Below are positions 34,972 through 43,614 of a DNA stretch of 49,238 nucleotides, piece after piece. The notes beneath the pieces were generated by a model. It searched no databases. It worked only from the letters and a program-made list of their open reading frames with translations, and was not told the origin of the DNA. Within the stretch, counting starts at the first letter, position 1. Each line of letters begins with the position of its first letter. Source of the stretch: Clostridia bacterium (GTDB lineage: Bacteria > Bacillota > Clostridia > TANB77 > CAG-508); the NCBI GenBank assembly GCA_900752335.1, contig CAADUZ010000033.1:1-49238 (forward strand), in the 5' to 3' direction. The translations under genes were made by a program, and so were the position numbers.

Positions 34972-37218
34972 ATGAATACAAAATATTTAAAAACATTAGA
35001 ATACAATGAGATAATTAATAAATTAACTTCATATTGCAAGACGTATATAGGTAAAGAAAATGCTGCAAAGTTAGTGCCTTCTTTTGATAAAAGTGCTGTA
35101 GTTAATTTGCTTAAATTAACAGAAGAAGCTACGAGCTTGATTTACAGAAAAGGTAATATTCCCCTTTCTGATTTGCCAAATATTGAGATTAGTATAAAGA
35201 CTCTTGAAAGTAGTGGTGTTTTATCTGCCCAGTCTTTGCTAAATATTGCTAGATTTTTAAGAATATCGCGCGAAGTTAAAGAATATTTTTCTAGTATAGA
35301 GGATATTGATTTAAGCCTTTACCCTAAACTTGGAGATATTTTTGAAGTGATTTATACTAATAAAAACATTGAAGAGAAAATCTTTTCTATAATATTAGAC
35401 GAAAACACGATTTCTGATTCTGCTTCTCCTAAATTAAATAGTATAAGGCGACAAACTAAAAAACTAGAACAAGATATAAAAGATAAGTTAAATTCTTTTA
35501 TTCATTCTTCTACATATTCAAAATACATGATGGAGCCAATTATAACTATTAGAGAAAACAGATATGTTATTCCAATAAAGGAAGAATATAGGTCACAAGT
35601 AAAAGGCTTTATACATGATATTTCAAGTAGTGGTTCTACTGTTTTTATTGAGCCTCTTTCAATTTTTGATTTGAATAATGAGATAAATAATTTAAAGGTA
35701 GAAGAAGAAATTGAAATAGAAAGAATATTAGCCGAACTTTCTAGTATGCTATATGACTATTCCTTAAGTATAAAAAGTAATATATCTACACTTGGTGATT
35801 TAGATTTAATATTTGCCAAAGCAAATTATTCTATTAGTATTGATGGTGTTTTGCCTAAAATTAACGACGAAAAATATATTAATTTTGTTGCTGCAAGGCA
35901 TCCTCTAATTCCTAAAGAAACCATCGTACCTATAGATATTTCCATTGGCAAAGATTATTCTTCTTTGGTTATTACTGGACCTAATACTGGAGGTAAAACA
36001 GCCTCTCTAAAAACTACCGGCTTACTATTACTTATGGCATACTCTGGAATATATATTCCTGCTAAAGAAAGCAGTTCTATTTATGTTTTTGATAATATTT
36101 TTGTAGATATTGGCGACGAACAGAGCATACAAGAAAATTTAAGTACCTTTTCTGCACATATGTCGAATATTGTCGAAATTACGAATCATATTACACCGAA
36201 CAGCCTTGTTTTATTAGACGAACTAGGCTCTGGCACTGACCCTATTGAAGGAGCTAATTTAGCAATTAGTATTTTAGATTATTTATATAAATCTGGGTGC
36301 ATTACTATTTGTACTACTCATTATCAGGAACTTAAAAATTATTGTCTAACTACTCATGGTTTTCAAAATGCAAGTTTTGAATTTGATTTGGATAATTTAA
36401 AACCTACATACAAACTATTAATCGGAATACCTGGTAAAAGTAATGCTTTTGCAATTAGTAAGAAACTTGGGCTTAATAAAGAAATTTTGGATACAGCTAA
36501 TTCTTTAATGGTAAAAAAAGATATAAGTATTGAAGAATTAATGAAAAATATTTATGATAATAAATTAAAAATTGAAAAAGAAAAGGAAAGTATAGAGCAA
36601 AACTCTAGGCAGATAGAAGCATTAAAGAAATCTCTTGAAGCTCAAAATGAAAACCAGAAAGAAAAACAAGAAAAAATACTAGAAAAAGCACGAAATGAAG
36701 CAAAGCAGATTTTAGAAGATGCTAAAGAAGAAGCTAATTTAGTTATTCGTAAATTAAATAGTTTAGATAAAAAAGATTTGAATTCTGCTAATAATTTACG
36801 AAATGAATTAAATAGTAAGTTAAAAGATTTAAATGTTGCCTCTACAGATAATGGTTTAAATTTAGAAAGTTTAAAGGATTTAAATGCTGCATTTAGTTTA
36901 AAAAACAGCAAATTAGATAATTCTAAACATTCATCCGTTACATTTTCTAAAAATAGTAAGTTTAAAGCTCAAAATGTTTCAAGTGAAATAAATGTAATAG
37001 GTCAGACTGTTGACGAAGCAGTATTTGTAATAGATAAATATTTAGATGACTGTTCTATTGCCAAACTCTCTCCTGTGCGAATTGTACATGGCAAAGGTAC
37101 TGGAAAACTTCGTGAAGGAATCCACAAATTTTTAAAAACTAACCCTCATGTAAAAAGTTTTAGGCTTGGTACATTTGGCGAAGGAGAAATGGGCGTAACT
37201 ATTGTAGAATTGAAATAA
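34972..37218 (+). CDS. mutS2: Endonuclease MutS2
   Basis: MutS2 is a MutS-like ATPase with a C-terminal Smr nuclease domain; it limits recombination and, in Bacillus, also rescues collided ribosomes. The 748-residue protein has NTKYLKTLEYNEIINKL, the Walker A loop VITGPNTGGKTASLKT at about residue 335, Walker B LVLLDELGSGTDPIEG, CTTHYQELK, a long coiled coil (about residues 510-620), and the Smr end PVRIVHGKGTGKLREGI...MGVTIVELK. An upstream ATG at 34966 overlaps GGAGG, so 34972 is the start. Confidence 0.96.
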   Translation: MNTKYLKTLEYNEIINKLTSYCKTYIGKENAAKLVPSFDKSAVVNLLKLTEEATSLIYRKGNIPLSDLPNIEISIKTLESSGVLSAQSLLNIARFLRISREVKEYFSSIEDIDLSLYPKLGDIFEVIYTNKNIEEKIFSIILDENTISDSASPKLNSIRRQTKKLEQDIKDKLNSFIHSSTYSKYMMEPIITIRENRYVIPIKEEYRSQVKGFIHDISSSGSTVFIEPLSIFDLNNEINNLKVEEEIEIERILAELSSMLYDYSLSIKSNISTLGDLDLIFAKANYSISIDGVLPKINDEKYINFVAARHPLIPKETIVPIDISIGKDYSSLVITGPNTGGKTASLKTTGLLLLMAYSGIYIPAKESSSIYVFDNIFVDIGDEQSIQENLSTFSAHMSNIVEITNHITPNSLVLLDELGSGTDPIEGANLAISILDYLYKSGCITICTTHYQELKNYCLTTHGFQNASFEFDLDNLKPTYKLLIGIPGKSNAFAISKKLGLNKEILDTANSLMVKKDISIEELMKNIYDNKLKIEKEKESIEQNSRQIEALKKSLEAQNENQKEKQEKILEKARNEAKQILEDAKEEANLVIRKLNSLDKKDLNSANNLRNELNSKLKDLNVASTDNGLNLESLKDLNAAFSLKNSKLDNSKHSSVTFSKNSKFKAQNVSSEINVIGQTVDEAVFVIDKYLDDCSIAKLSPVRIVHGKGTGKLREGIHKFLKTNPHVKSFRLGTFGEGEMGVTIVELK

Positions 37219-37221
37219 GAT

Positions 37222-37312
37222 AAAAACAGGCATGCATATTTTGCATGTCTGTCCCTTTGTTTCATTTTTGGAACAAAATGTGTGTCCCCTTATTCCAATT
37301 TTCCTACTAGCT
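37222..37312. repeat. GGGGACA family A repeat copy
   Basis: CATGCATATTTTGCATGTCT is followed by GTCCCTTTGTTTC and GGAACAAAATGTGTGTCCCC. It lies at the convergent mutS2/mtaB ends and overlaps the last mtaB codons. Confidence 0.8.
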
Positions 37313-38640
37313 CTATTCCATCTATGTCTACTATTTCTACTGTTTTTATTGTGTTTTCTAATTTTTTCGCAGCTTCGCCCGTTTCTATTTTCACTTTTAC
37401 TACAATATAATTTGCTGTATGTCCCTTCATATATCCTTCGTGAGGTTCTTCAAATAGCACTTCTACTTTTTTTCCAATATATTTTTTATTATATTCTATT
37501 TCATTTTTGTCCGATAATTCTATTAATTTTCTGCTTCTTTCTTCTTTCATGTTTCCGTCTATTTGATTTGGCATTACTGCTGCTCTTGTTCCTTTTCTTT
37601 GTGAATACTTGAAGATATGTGTTTTGTAGAATTTTATTTTTTTCAAGAATTCATATGTCGTGTTGAATTCTTCTTCTGTTTCCCCTGGAAACCCCACAAT
37701 TATATCTGTTGTAAGTGCTACGTCAGGAAATGCCTTTCGTAGCAATTCTACGCCTTCTTCAAATTCTTCTATAGTGTATCTTCTATTCATTCTCTTTAAA
37801 GTTTCATTACAACCACTTTGTAGCGATAAATGAAAATGATGGCATACTTTTTCTAATTTTGATAATCTTGCTACAAATTCTTTTGTTATTAATGTTGGCT
37901 CTAGTGAACCGAAGACGTATTCTCTGTATACCTTCTATTTTATTTATTTCTTCTAACAAGTCTATTAAACCATATTTAATATTTTTTTCCTTAAAATCTC
38001 TGCCATAAGAAGCTAAATGTATACCTGTTATAACTACTTCTTTTATTCCTATTTTGGCTATCTTGGTTATTTCGCTTATTACATTTTCTGGTTTTCTACT
38101 TCTAATATGCCCTCTTGCAAATGGAATTATACAATATGAACAAAATCTATCACATCCATCTTGTACTTTTATTACTGCTCTTGTTTTTTCTGTAAATGTA
38201 ACTTCTCCAAATTCCGCATATTCTTCACAGTGCAAAACGTCTGTTATATCTATTTTTTGGTTCTTTTCTTCTTTACCAATTAAATTTCTATCCTGTACTA
38301 ATTCATTTACTAGATTATATATGTTCTTTTTTTCGTTCGTTCCGAGTATTAAATCTATTTCTGGTATTTTTTCTAGTTCTTCCTTTGCAACTTGTGCATA
38401 GCAACCAACAGCAACAAGTATGGCTTCTGGATTTATTTCTTTTACTCTTCTAATCATTTGTCTAGATTTTCTATCTGCCATATTTGTTACTGTACATGTA
38501 TTTATTATATATGCGTTAGCTACTTCTTCAAAGTCAACTATCTCCCATTCATGTTTCATAAATTCTTGCATCATTGCATTTGTTTCGTATTGGTTTACTT
38601 TACAGCCCAGTGTGCAAAATGCTACTCTTTTATTTGTCAT
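37290..38640 (-). CDS. mtaB: tRNA methylthiotransferase MtaB, needs +1 frameshift at CGG
   Basis: MtaB converts t6A37 to ms2t6A37 in tRNAs reading ANN codons. The first frame holds FCTLGCKVNQYETNAMMQEF, IINTCTVTNMADRKSRQMIR, VGCYAQ and the radical-SAM cluster DGCDRFCSYCIIPFARGHIR, up to IQRIRL. The +1 frame continues GSLEPTLITKEF, KVCHHFHLSLQSGCNETLKR, MNRRYTIEEFEEGV and a TRAM domain. Skipping the C of CGG at 37911-37909 (codon 244), CTT-(C)-GGT, restores RLGSLEP and a 449-residue product. Without recoding the SAM barrel would be truncated. This is the only recoded gene here with no known sporulation role, and its product modifies tRNA, so feedback is conceivable. Confidence 0.87.
37909..37911 (-). 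other. CGG +1 recoding site in mtaB
   Basis: The zero-frame CGG follows CTT, the same P-site codon as in yunB. The downstream frame begins GGT TCA. Confidence 0.75.
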
Positions 38641-38711
38641 TTATATCCTTCCTTATTACAAAATTACTATAAAATTTTATCATATTTTTATGTTTTTTTC
38701 AAATTCATAAT

Positions 38712-38750
38712 AAAAAAGAATGAACACAGTATTTAGTATTCATTCTTTTC
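38712..38750 (-). terminator. Terminator of the WG-repeat gene
   Basis: AAAAGAATGAA and TTCATTCTTTT form a stem with a T-run on the minus strand. Confidence 0.8.
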
Positions 38751-38758
38751 TTGTATTA

Positions 38759-40069
38759 TTATTCTTCTGATATTTTTCCAATTATTGCTTTCCCTTTATA
38801 GTTTACAAATCCTGTATAATCTCCATTTGTTACACATGCTAAACCTTCTGAAAAGTCTGCATAGCCATAAAGTATATTATTTTTTGCATCATATATAGGT
38901 TCTATAACCATCTCGCCTTTTGTGTTTATAAAGCCACAGTTATTTTCCGAAGCCATCATGTCTGTAACTACAACAGCCATTCCTTCTTTAAATGGTGAGA
39001 TATAGTCATATTGGTAATCTACTACTAAATTTCCGTTTTTATCTATTACACCAAATTTATCTTCGTCATTAGCAACTATTGCATATCCTTCTTGGAAGTT
39101 TGAACCTATTTTAAATTGGTAGTCTATTACTAGTTCACCTTTTTTATTTATGTATCCATAGTTTTCTCCGTCCTCTGATACACATGCTAAACCTTCTGAA
39201 AAGTTTCCTGCTGATTTATATTTTTGTTCAATAACAACTTCTTGTTTTGAATTTACATATCCATAGTAATAGTCACTTGAAGTATCATTATAACTTATTG
39301 TACTTTTTATAGCTAATCCTTCACTTGGGTATCCTAGTCCTAAATTATCTAAAGAAAGTGGTACTATTTCTTTTCCTTTTGTATTAATATATCCTGTTTC
39401 ACTAGTCCAATCGTCATTTAATTCGCCTTCTACTGCAATTATACCATCTTCTGATATTGTTCCTATTCTATAGTATTTTCCAAATTCAACTACTGTATTT
39501 CCGTTTTTATCTATAAGTCCCCAATCTCCATCTTGATTATATACTCTAGCAACTCCGTTTCGGAAACCTTCTTGACCAATATTATCATATTCGCATGGTA
39601 TTACTTCGTTTCCTTTTTTATCTATAAATCCCATGTAGTCGTCTTTTAAAACTAATGCTCTACCTTCTGAAAATGGCATTGCTCCATCATATTGGAAGTC
39701 TATTACAACTTTTCCTTGTTTGTTAATATATCCCCATTTTCCGTCTTTACTTGCTGGTGCTAATCCTTCTGAAAAGCTTAATGCTGTATCTATTTCTAGG
39801 TTTAAATCTCCAACTCTATTTACATATACTCTATTGCTGCTAAATCTTATAACTAAAAAGATGATTAATGCTATTACAACAACTGCTGCGATAATTATTA
39901 ATGGTAAGAATTTTTTGAATTTGCTTTTCGTTTTTACCTCTGTTTTAACTTCTTTTTCTTGCACCTCTGGTGCTTGATTTTCTTGGGCTTCTACCTTAAC
40001 AGTTTCTACTGTTTCTGCTGCTTTTGGTTCTTCGTTTTGTTGTACTTCATTATTATTTTGTTCGTCCAT
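38759..40069 (-). CDS. Single-pass membrane protein with WG repeats
   Basis: The 436-residue protein starts with a Gln/Glu/Val-rich acidic tail and a lysine patch. One transmembrane helix follows (about residues 53-75), then about eight WG-type repeats outside the membrane. Each unit has the form F-S-E-G-x-A followed by xxGYINxKGxxVIxxxYD, for example YINKQGKVVIDFQYD, FIDKKGNEVIPCEYD and YINKKGELVIDYQ. WG repeats are found in secreted and surface proteins of Firmicutes, mostly of unknown role. It has its own terminator and lies between mtaB and groEL. Confidence 0.85.
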   Translation of the reverse strand: MDEQNNNEVQQNEEPKAAETVETVKVEAQENQAPEVQEKEVKTEVKTKSKFKKFLPLIIIAAVVVIALIIFLVIRFSSNRVYVNRVGDLNLEIDTALSFSEGLAPASKDGKWGYINKQGKVVIDFQYDGAMPFSEGRALVLKDDYMGFIDKKGNEVIPCEYDNIGQEGFRNGVARVYNQDGDWGLIDKNGNTVVEFGKYYRIGTISEDGIIAVEGELNDDWTSETGYINTKGKEIVPLSLDNLGLGYPSEGLAIKSTISYNDTSSDYYYGYVNSKQEVVIEQKYKSAGNFSEGLACVSEDGENYGYINKKGELVIDYQFKIGSNFQEGYAIVANDEDKFGVIDKNGNLVVDYQYDYISPFKEGMAVVVTDMMASENNCGFINTKGEMVIEPIYDAKNNILYGYADFSEGLACVTNGDYTGFVNYKGKAIIGKISEE

Positions 40070-40154
40070 TTTTCGTCCTCCTTATTTTTATTTTTTCATA
40101 TGCTTTAAGTATAACAAAAAACTTTAAAAAAATAAATAGTTTTATTAATTTTAT

Positions 40155-40189
40155 ATGCAAAAATGCAATTAGGTTTTATCCTAATTGCA
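40155..40189 (-). terminator. groEL terminator
   Basis: TGCAATTAGG (40189-40180) pairs with CCTAATTGCA (40173-40164) around ATAAAA, followed by TTTTT on the minus strand. Confidence 0.9.
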
Positions 40190-40199
40190 CTTTCGTTTT

Positions 40200-41834
40200 C
40201 TAATACATTCCTCCCATTTGAGAACCCTCGTCGTCATGTCCGCTGCATTTGCATGCTGGTTCTTTTTTATCTGTTACTAGGCTTTCTGTTGTAAGTATCA
40301 TTGATGCTATAGATACTGCATTTTGAATAGCACTTCTTGATACCTTTGTTGGATCTACTATTCCTGCTTTTTTCATATCTACATATTTATCATTTGCTGC
40401 ATCATAGCCTACACCTACTGGGCTTGTTTTTACTTTTTCTAATATTACAGCTGGTTCTAATCCTGCATTTGCTGCTATTTGTCTTACAGGCTCTTCCAAT
40501 GCTCTTAATATTATTTTACCACCTATTTTTTCATCTCCATGTAGTTCTGATACTAATTTTTCTACGTCTGGTATAATATTTACAAATGCTGTACCACCAC
40601 CTGAAACTATACCTTCTTCAACTGCTGCCTTTGTTGCAGATAGAGCATCTTCTATTCTTAATTTTCTATCTTTCATTTCTACTTCAGTAGCTGCACCAAC
40701 ACCAATTACTGCAACTCCTCCAGCTATTTTTGCAAGTCTTTCTTGTAATGTTTCTTTCTCGAACTCGCTCTTTTCTTCAGCAATTTGTGCTTTTAGTTGG
40801 TTTACTCTTGCAGAAATTTGTGTTTTATCTCCCATACCGTCAACTATAATTGTGTTTTCTTTTTGAACTTTTATTTGTCTTGCTCTACCTAATTGTTCTA
40901 TTGTTGTGTCTTTAAGTTCCATTCCTAAATCTGAAGAAATAACTTCTCCACCTGTTAAAATTGCTATATCTTGTAGCATGCTCTTTCTCTTATCACCATA
41001 TCCTGGTGCTTTTACAGCTACTACATTTAGTACGCCCCTTAATTTGTTTAAAATTAATGTAGATAAAGCTTCTCCTTCTATATCGTCACAAATTATTACT
41101 AATTTTCCTGACTGTTGCATTAAGCTTTCTAGTAATGGTAATATTTCTTGAATATTGCTTATTTTCTTATCTGTTATTAATATATATGGATTATCTACAA
41201 TAGCTTCCATTTTTTCTGTATCTGTTACCATGTATGGAGATACATAACCTCTATCGAATTGCATACCTTCAACAACATTTAATTCTGTTTGTGAAGTTTT
41301 TGATTCTTCTATTGTTATAACACCATCTTTTGAAACTTTTTCCATTGCTTCTGAAATTAGTTCTCCAACCTCGTCATTGTTTGCAGATATACTTGCAACT
41401 CTTGCAATATCTTCTTTTCCATTAACTGGTGAACTTATTTTCTTTAATCCTTCTACTGCGGCATTTACAGCTTTATCCATACCTCTTTTTATAGCCATTG
41501 GATCTCCACCTGCTGCTACGTTTTTAACTCCCTCTTTTACCATGCTTTGAGCTAAAACCATAGCTGTTGTTGTACCGTCACCTGCTACGTCGTTTGTTTT
41601 TATAGAAACTTCTTTTACTATTTGAGCTCCCATATTTTCAAATGGGTCATCTAATTCAATTTCCTTTGCTATTGTAACACCATCGTTTGTGATAAGTGGT
41701 GCACCAAATTTTTTATCAAGTACAACATTTCTTCCTTTTGGTCCCATTGTAACTCTTACTGCATCTGCCAATTTATTTACACCATTTAATAAACTTTTTC
41801 TTGCATCTTCTCCAAATTTTATTTCCTTTGCCAT
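40200..41834 (-). CDS. groEL: Chaperonin GroEL
   Basis: GroEL forms the double-ring ATPase that folds client proteins with GroES. The 544 residues contain KEIKFGEDARKSLLNGVNKL, VTMGPKGRNVVLDKKFG, VAGDGTTTAMVLAQSMV, the AIAKVGG-equivalent RLAKIAGGVAVIGVGAATEV, and ALEEPVRQIAANAGLEPAVI. The C-terminus CKCSGHDDEGSQMGGMY carries the usual Gly-Gly-Met tail with an unusual Cys pair. It is downstream of groES under CIRCE control. Confidence 0.98.
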   Translation of the reverse strand: MAKEIKFGEDARKSLLNGVNKLADAVRVTMGPKGRNVVLDKKFGAPLITNDGVTIAKEIELDDPFENMGAQIVKEVSIKTNDVAGDGTTTAMVLAQSMVKEGVKNVAAGGDPMAIKRGMDKAVNAAVEGLKKISSPVNGKEDIARVASISANNDEVGELISEAMEKVSKDGVITIEESKTSQTELNVVEGMQFDRGYVSPYMVTDTEKMEAIVDNPYILITDKKISNIQEILPLLESLMQQSGKLVIICDDIEGEALSTLILNKLRGVLNVVAVKAPGYGDKRKSMLQDIAILTGGEVISSDLGMELKDTTIEQLGRARQIKVQKENTIIVDGMGDKTQISARVNQLKAQIAEEKSEFEKETLQERLAKIAGGVAVIGVGAATEVEMKDRKLRIEDALSATKAAVEEGIVSGGGTAFVNIIPDVEKLVSELHGDEKIGGKIILRALEEPVRQIAANAGLEPAVILEKVKTSPVGVGYDAANDKYVDMKKAGIVDPTKVSRSAIQNAVSIASMILTTESLVTDKKEPACKCSGHDDEGSQMGGMY

Positions 41835-41868
41835 TTTACATTACCTCCTAATTAAATGACTTTTAATT

Positions 41869-42150
41869 TTATTCTGCTATTGCTAATATATCGTCTTGTT
41901 TTACTATTATATATTCTTCGCCTTCGTATTTTACTTCTGTTCCAGCATATTTATTTACTACAACTTTGTCGCCTTTTTTTACTAGCATTTTTTCTAGCTT
42001 TCCATCTACCTCTTTTCCTGGTCCTACTTCTACTACTTCAGCTATTTGTGGTTTTTCCTGTGCATTTCCTGCTAGGATAATTCCACTTTTAGTTGTTTCC
42101 TCGTTTTCTATCATTTTAATAACTACTCTGTTTGATAATGGTTTTAACAT
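41869..42150 (-). CDS. groES: Co-chaperonin GroES
   Basis: GroES caps the GroEL ring. The 93 residues show MLKPLSNRVVIKMIENEETT, the mobile loop TTKSGIILAGNAQEKPQIA, and VGPGKEVDGKLEKMLVKKGD and YEGEEYIIVKQDDILAI. AAGGAGG precedes the ATG. It is the first gene of the groES-groEL operon. Confidence 0.98.
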   Translation of the reverse strand: MLKPLSNRVVIKMIENEETTKSGIILAGNAQEKPQIAEVVEVGPGKEVDGKLEKMLVKKGDKVVVNKYAGTEVKYEGEEYIIVKQDDILAIAE

Positions 42151-42278
42151 TTTTATCTACCTCCTTAAAAATTATACCATTAATTGCCTACTCTATATAT
42201 AAATATGTAGTATGTTAGCTATTTATTAATGTAACTATTGTAACTGCTGTAACTGCTTTTTTTAACATTATATATATT

Positions 42279-42334
42279 TTAGCACTCATTTATGCTGACT
42301 GCTAAAATATATACCCTTTTTAATTAAAAGTCAA
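42279..42334 (-). promoter_or_regulatory. groESL promoter with CIRCE operator
   Basis: TTGACT (42334-42329) and TATATT (42311-42306) on the minus strand are 17 bases apart. Directly downstream lies the HrcA operator: TTAGCACTC (42279-42287), nine bases, GACTGCTAA (42297-42305). It matches the CIRCE consensus except one base of the second arm. Confidence 0.92.
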
Positions 42335-42379
42335 TAGTTTATCTTAAATTTCACAAAATGTTCACAAAAATCCTTGAAC

Positions 42380-42408
42380 TTGACATATATATAAAAACAT
42401 GACATAAT
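42380..42408 (+). promoter_or_regulatory. Promoter of the DUF4190-like gene and deoD
   Basis: TTGACA (42380-42385) and CATAAT (42403-42408) are 17 bases apart. Confidence 0.75.
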
Positions 42409-42431
42409 ATTCGCAGAAAGGAGGAATAATA

Positions 42432-42728
42432 ATGGAATTAGAAGAGCAAAAAGGTGTAGAGCAATCATCAAATGCAGGAATTGGTTTTGGAATTGCCTCA
42501 TTAGTATTTGGAATTATCTCTATTGTAACCTTAATGTTTATTATTATTTCTGTACTAACTGCAATTCTAGCTATTGTCTTTGGATTTATGGCTATGAAAA
42601 AAGGAGATAAATTAGGAAAATCTGGATTAGTTTTAGGAACATTATCTATTATAATTACATTTTTACTATTCCTATTTTTAGGGGTATTCCATGTATCTTT
42701 ATTTACAGTACCTAGTTGGTATAGATAA
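42432..42728 (+). CDS. DUF4190-like small membrane protein
   Basis: The 98 residues comprise a short polar N-terminus, two hydrophobic helices (about residues 17-53 and 66-90) and the pattern GFMAMKKGDKLGKSGLVLGT between them. This is typical of DUF4190-type membrane proteins of unknown function. AAAGGAGG precedes the ATG. The gene lies 17 bases upstream of deoD and appears co-transcribed with it. Confidence 0.75.
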   Translation: MELEEQKGVEQSSNAGIGFGIASLVFGIISIVTLMFIIISVLTAILAIVFGFMAMKKGDKLGKSGLVLGTLSIIITFLLFLFLGVFHVSLFTVPSWYR

Positions 42729-42745
42729 TTTTAAGGAGGAACTTT

Positions 42746-43456
42746 ATGTCTATACATTGTAATGCAAAAAAAGAAGACATTGAAAAGACTGTGCTTATGC
42801 CAGGCGATCCATTACGTGCAAAATATATTGCTGAAAATTTTTTAGAAAACGCAAGGCTTGTAAATACAGTAAGAAATATGCTTGCATATACAGGCACATA
42901 TAAAGGAAAGCCTGTTACTGTGTTTTCTTCCGGAATGGGAATGCCAAGTATGGGAATTTATTCCTATGAGCTTTTTAAGTTTTACGGTGTAGAAAATATT
43001 ATTAGAATTGGCTCTTGTGGTGCATATAATGAAGATTTAAATTTATTCGATACCATTTTAGTAGATAAAAGCTATACCGAAGGAAATTTTGCATACGAAT
43101 GGAGCGAAAAAGAGTGCCATATTGCAGAAGCAAATAGCGAGCTTAATTCTAAAATAGAAGAAACAGCAAAGAGAATAAATATTCCATATATAAAGGGAAA
43201 TACTTTGTGCAATGACTGTTTTGATGGTTATTTGGATGATATAGATAGTTTTATTGCTAGATTTCCTAAAGATTTAAATATTATCGCTTGTGAAATGGAA
43301 GCATTTGCTTTATTTTACATGGCTAAATATTTTAATAAAAAAGCTGCATGTCTTCTTACAGTTGTAGACTCTCACTATAAAAACCAAGAAAGCACGTCAG
43401 AAGAAAGAGAACGTTCATTAAATGATATGATAAAGCTTGCTTTAGAAAGCATATAA
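42746..43456 (+). CDS. deoD: Purine-nucleoside phosphorylase, DeoD type
   Basis: DeoD splits purine nucleosides with phosphate into free base and ribose-1-phosphate in salvage. The 236 residues include SIHCNAKKEDIEKTVLMPGD, the phosphate-binding GDPLRAKYIAE, NTVRNMLAYTGTYKG, GMGMPSMGIYSYEL, RIGSCGAYNEDL, the ribose-binding CEMEAFALFYMA, and TVVDSHYKNQE with the catalytic Asp. This is the hexameric DeoD type. AAGGAGG lies before the ATG. A strong terminator follows. Confidence 0.95.
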   Translation: MSIHCNAKKEDIEKTVLMPGDPLRAKYIAENFLENARLVNTVRNMLAYTGTYKGKPVTVFSSGMGMPSMGIYSYELFKFYGVENIIRIGSCGAYNEDLNLFDTILVDKSYTEGNFAYEWSEKECHIAEANSELNSKIEETAKRINIPYIKGNTLCNDCFDGYLDDIDSFIARFPKDLNIIACEMEAFALFYMAKYFNKKAACLLTVVDSHYKNQESTSEERERSLNDMIKLALESI

Positions 43457-43472
43457 TGTTCATTTTAGAACA

Positions 43473-43507
43473 CAAAAAGACCTACTTATTTTTAGTAGGT
43501 CTTTTTT
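43473..43507 (+). terminator. deoD terminator
   Basis: AAAAAGACCTACT and AGTAGGTCTTTTT form a stem with a T-run. Confidence 0.92.
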
Positions 43508-43521
43508 ATTCTTATTGCATA

Positions 43522-43598
43522 GGAAATTTTGCAAGAAATTTCCGGAGCAACAAGGTTAAGTTACCTTGGGCCGTGCGTATTTGCAAAGCAAAACGCAC
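43522..43598. repeat. Three-hairpin intergenic element of unknown function
   Basis: There are three consecutive perfect stems: GGAAATTT/AAATTTCC (43522-43543), CAAGGT/ACCTTG (43551-43568) and GTGCGT/ACGCAC (43573-43598), the last with an inner TTTGC/GCAAA helix. The element is richer in GC than its surroundings. It lies just past the ATPase stop codon. It may be a dispersed repeat, or a structured RNA 3' end. Confidence 0.55.
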
Positions 43599-43614
43599 AT
43601 GTGGCGAACTTTTC

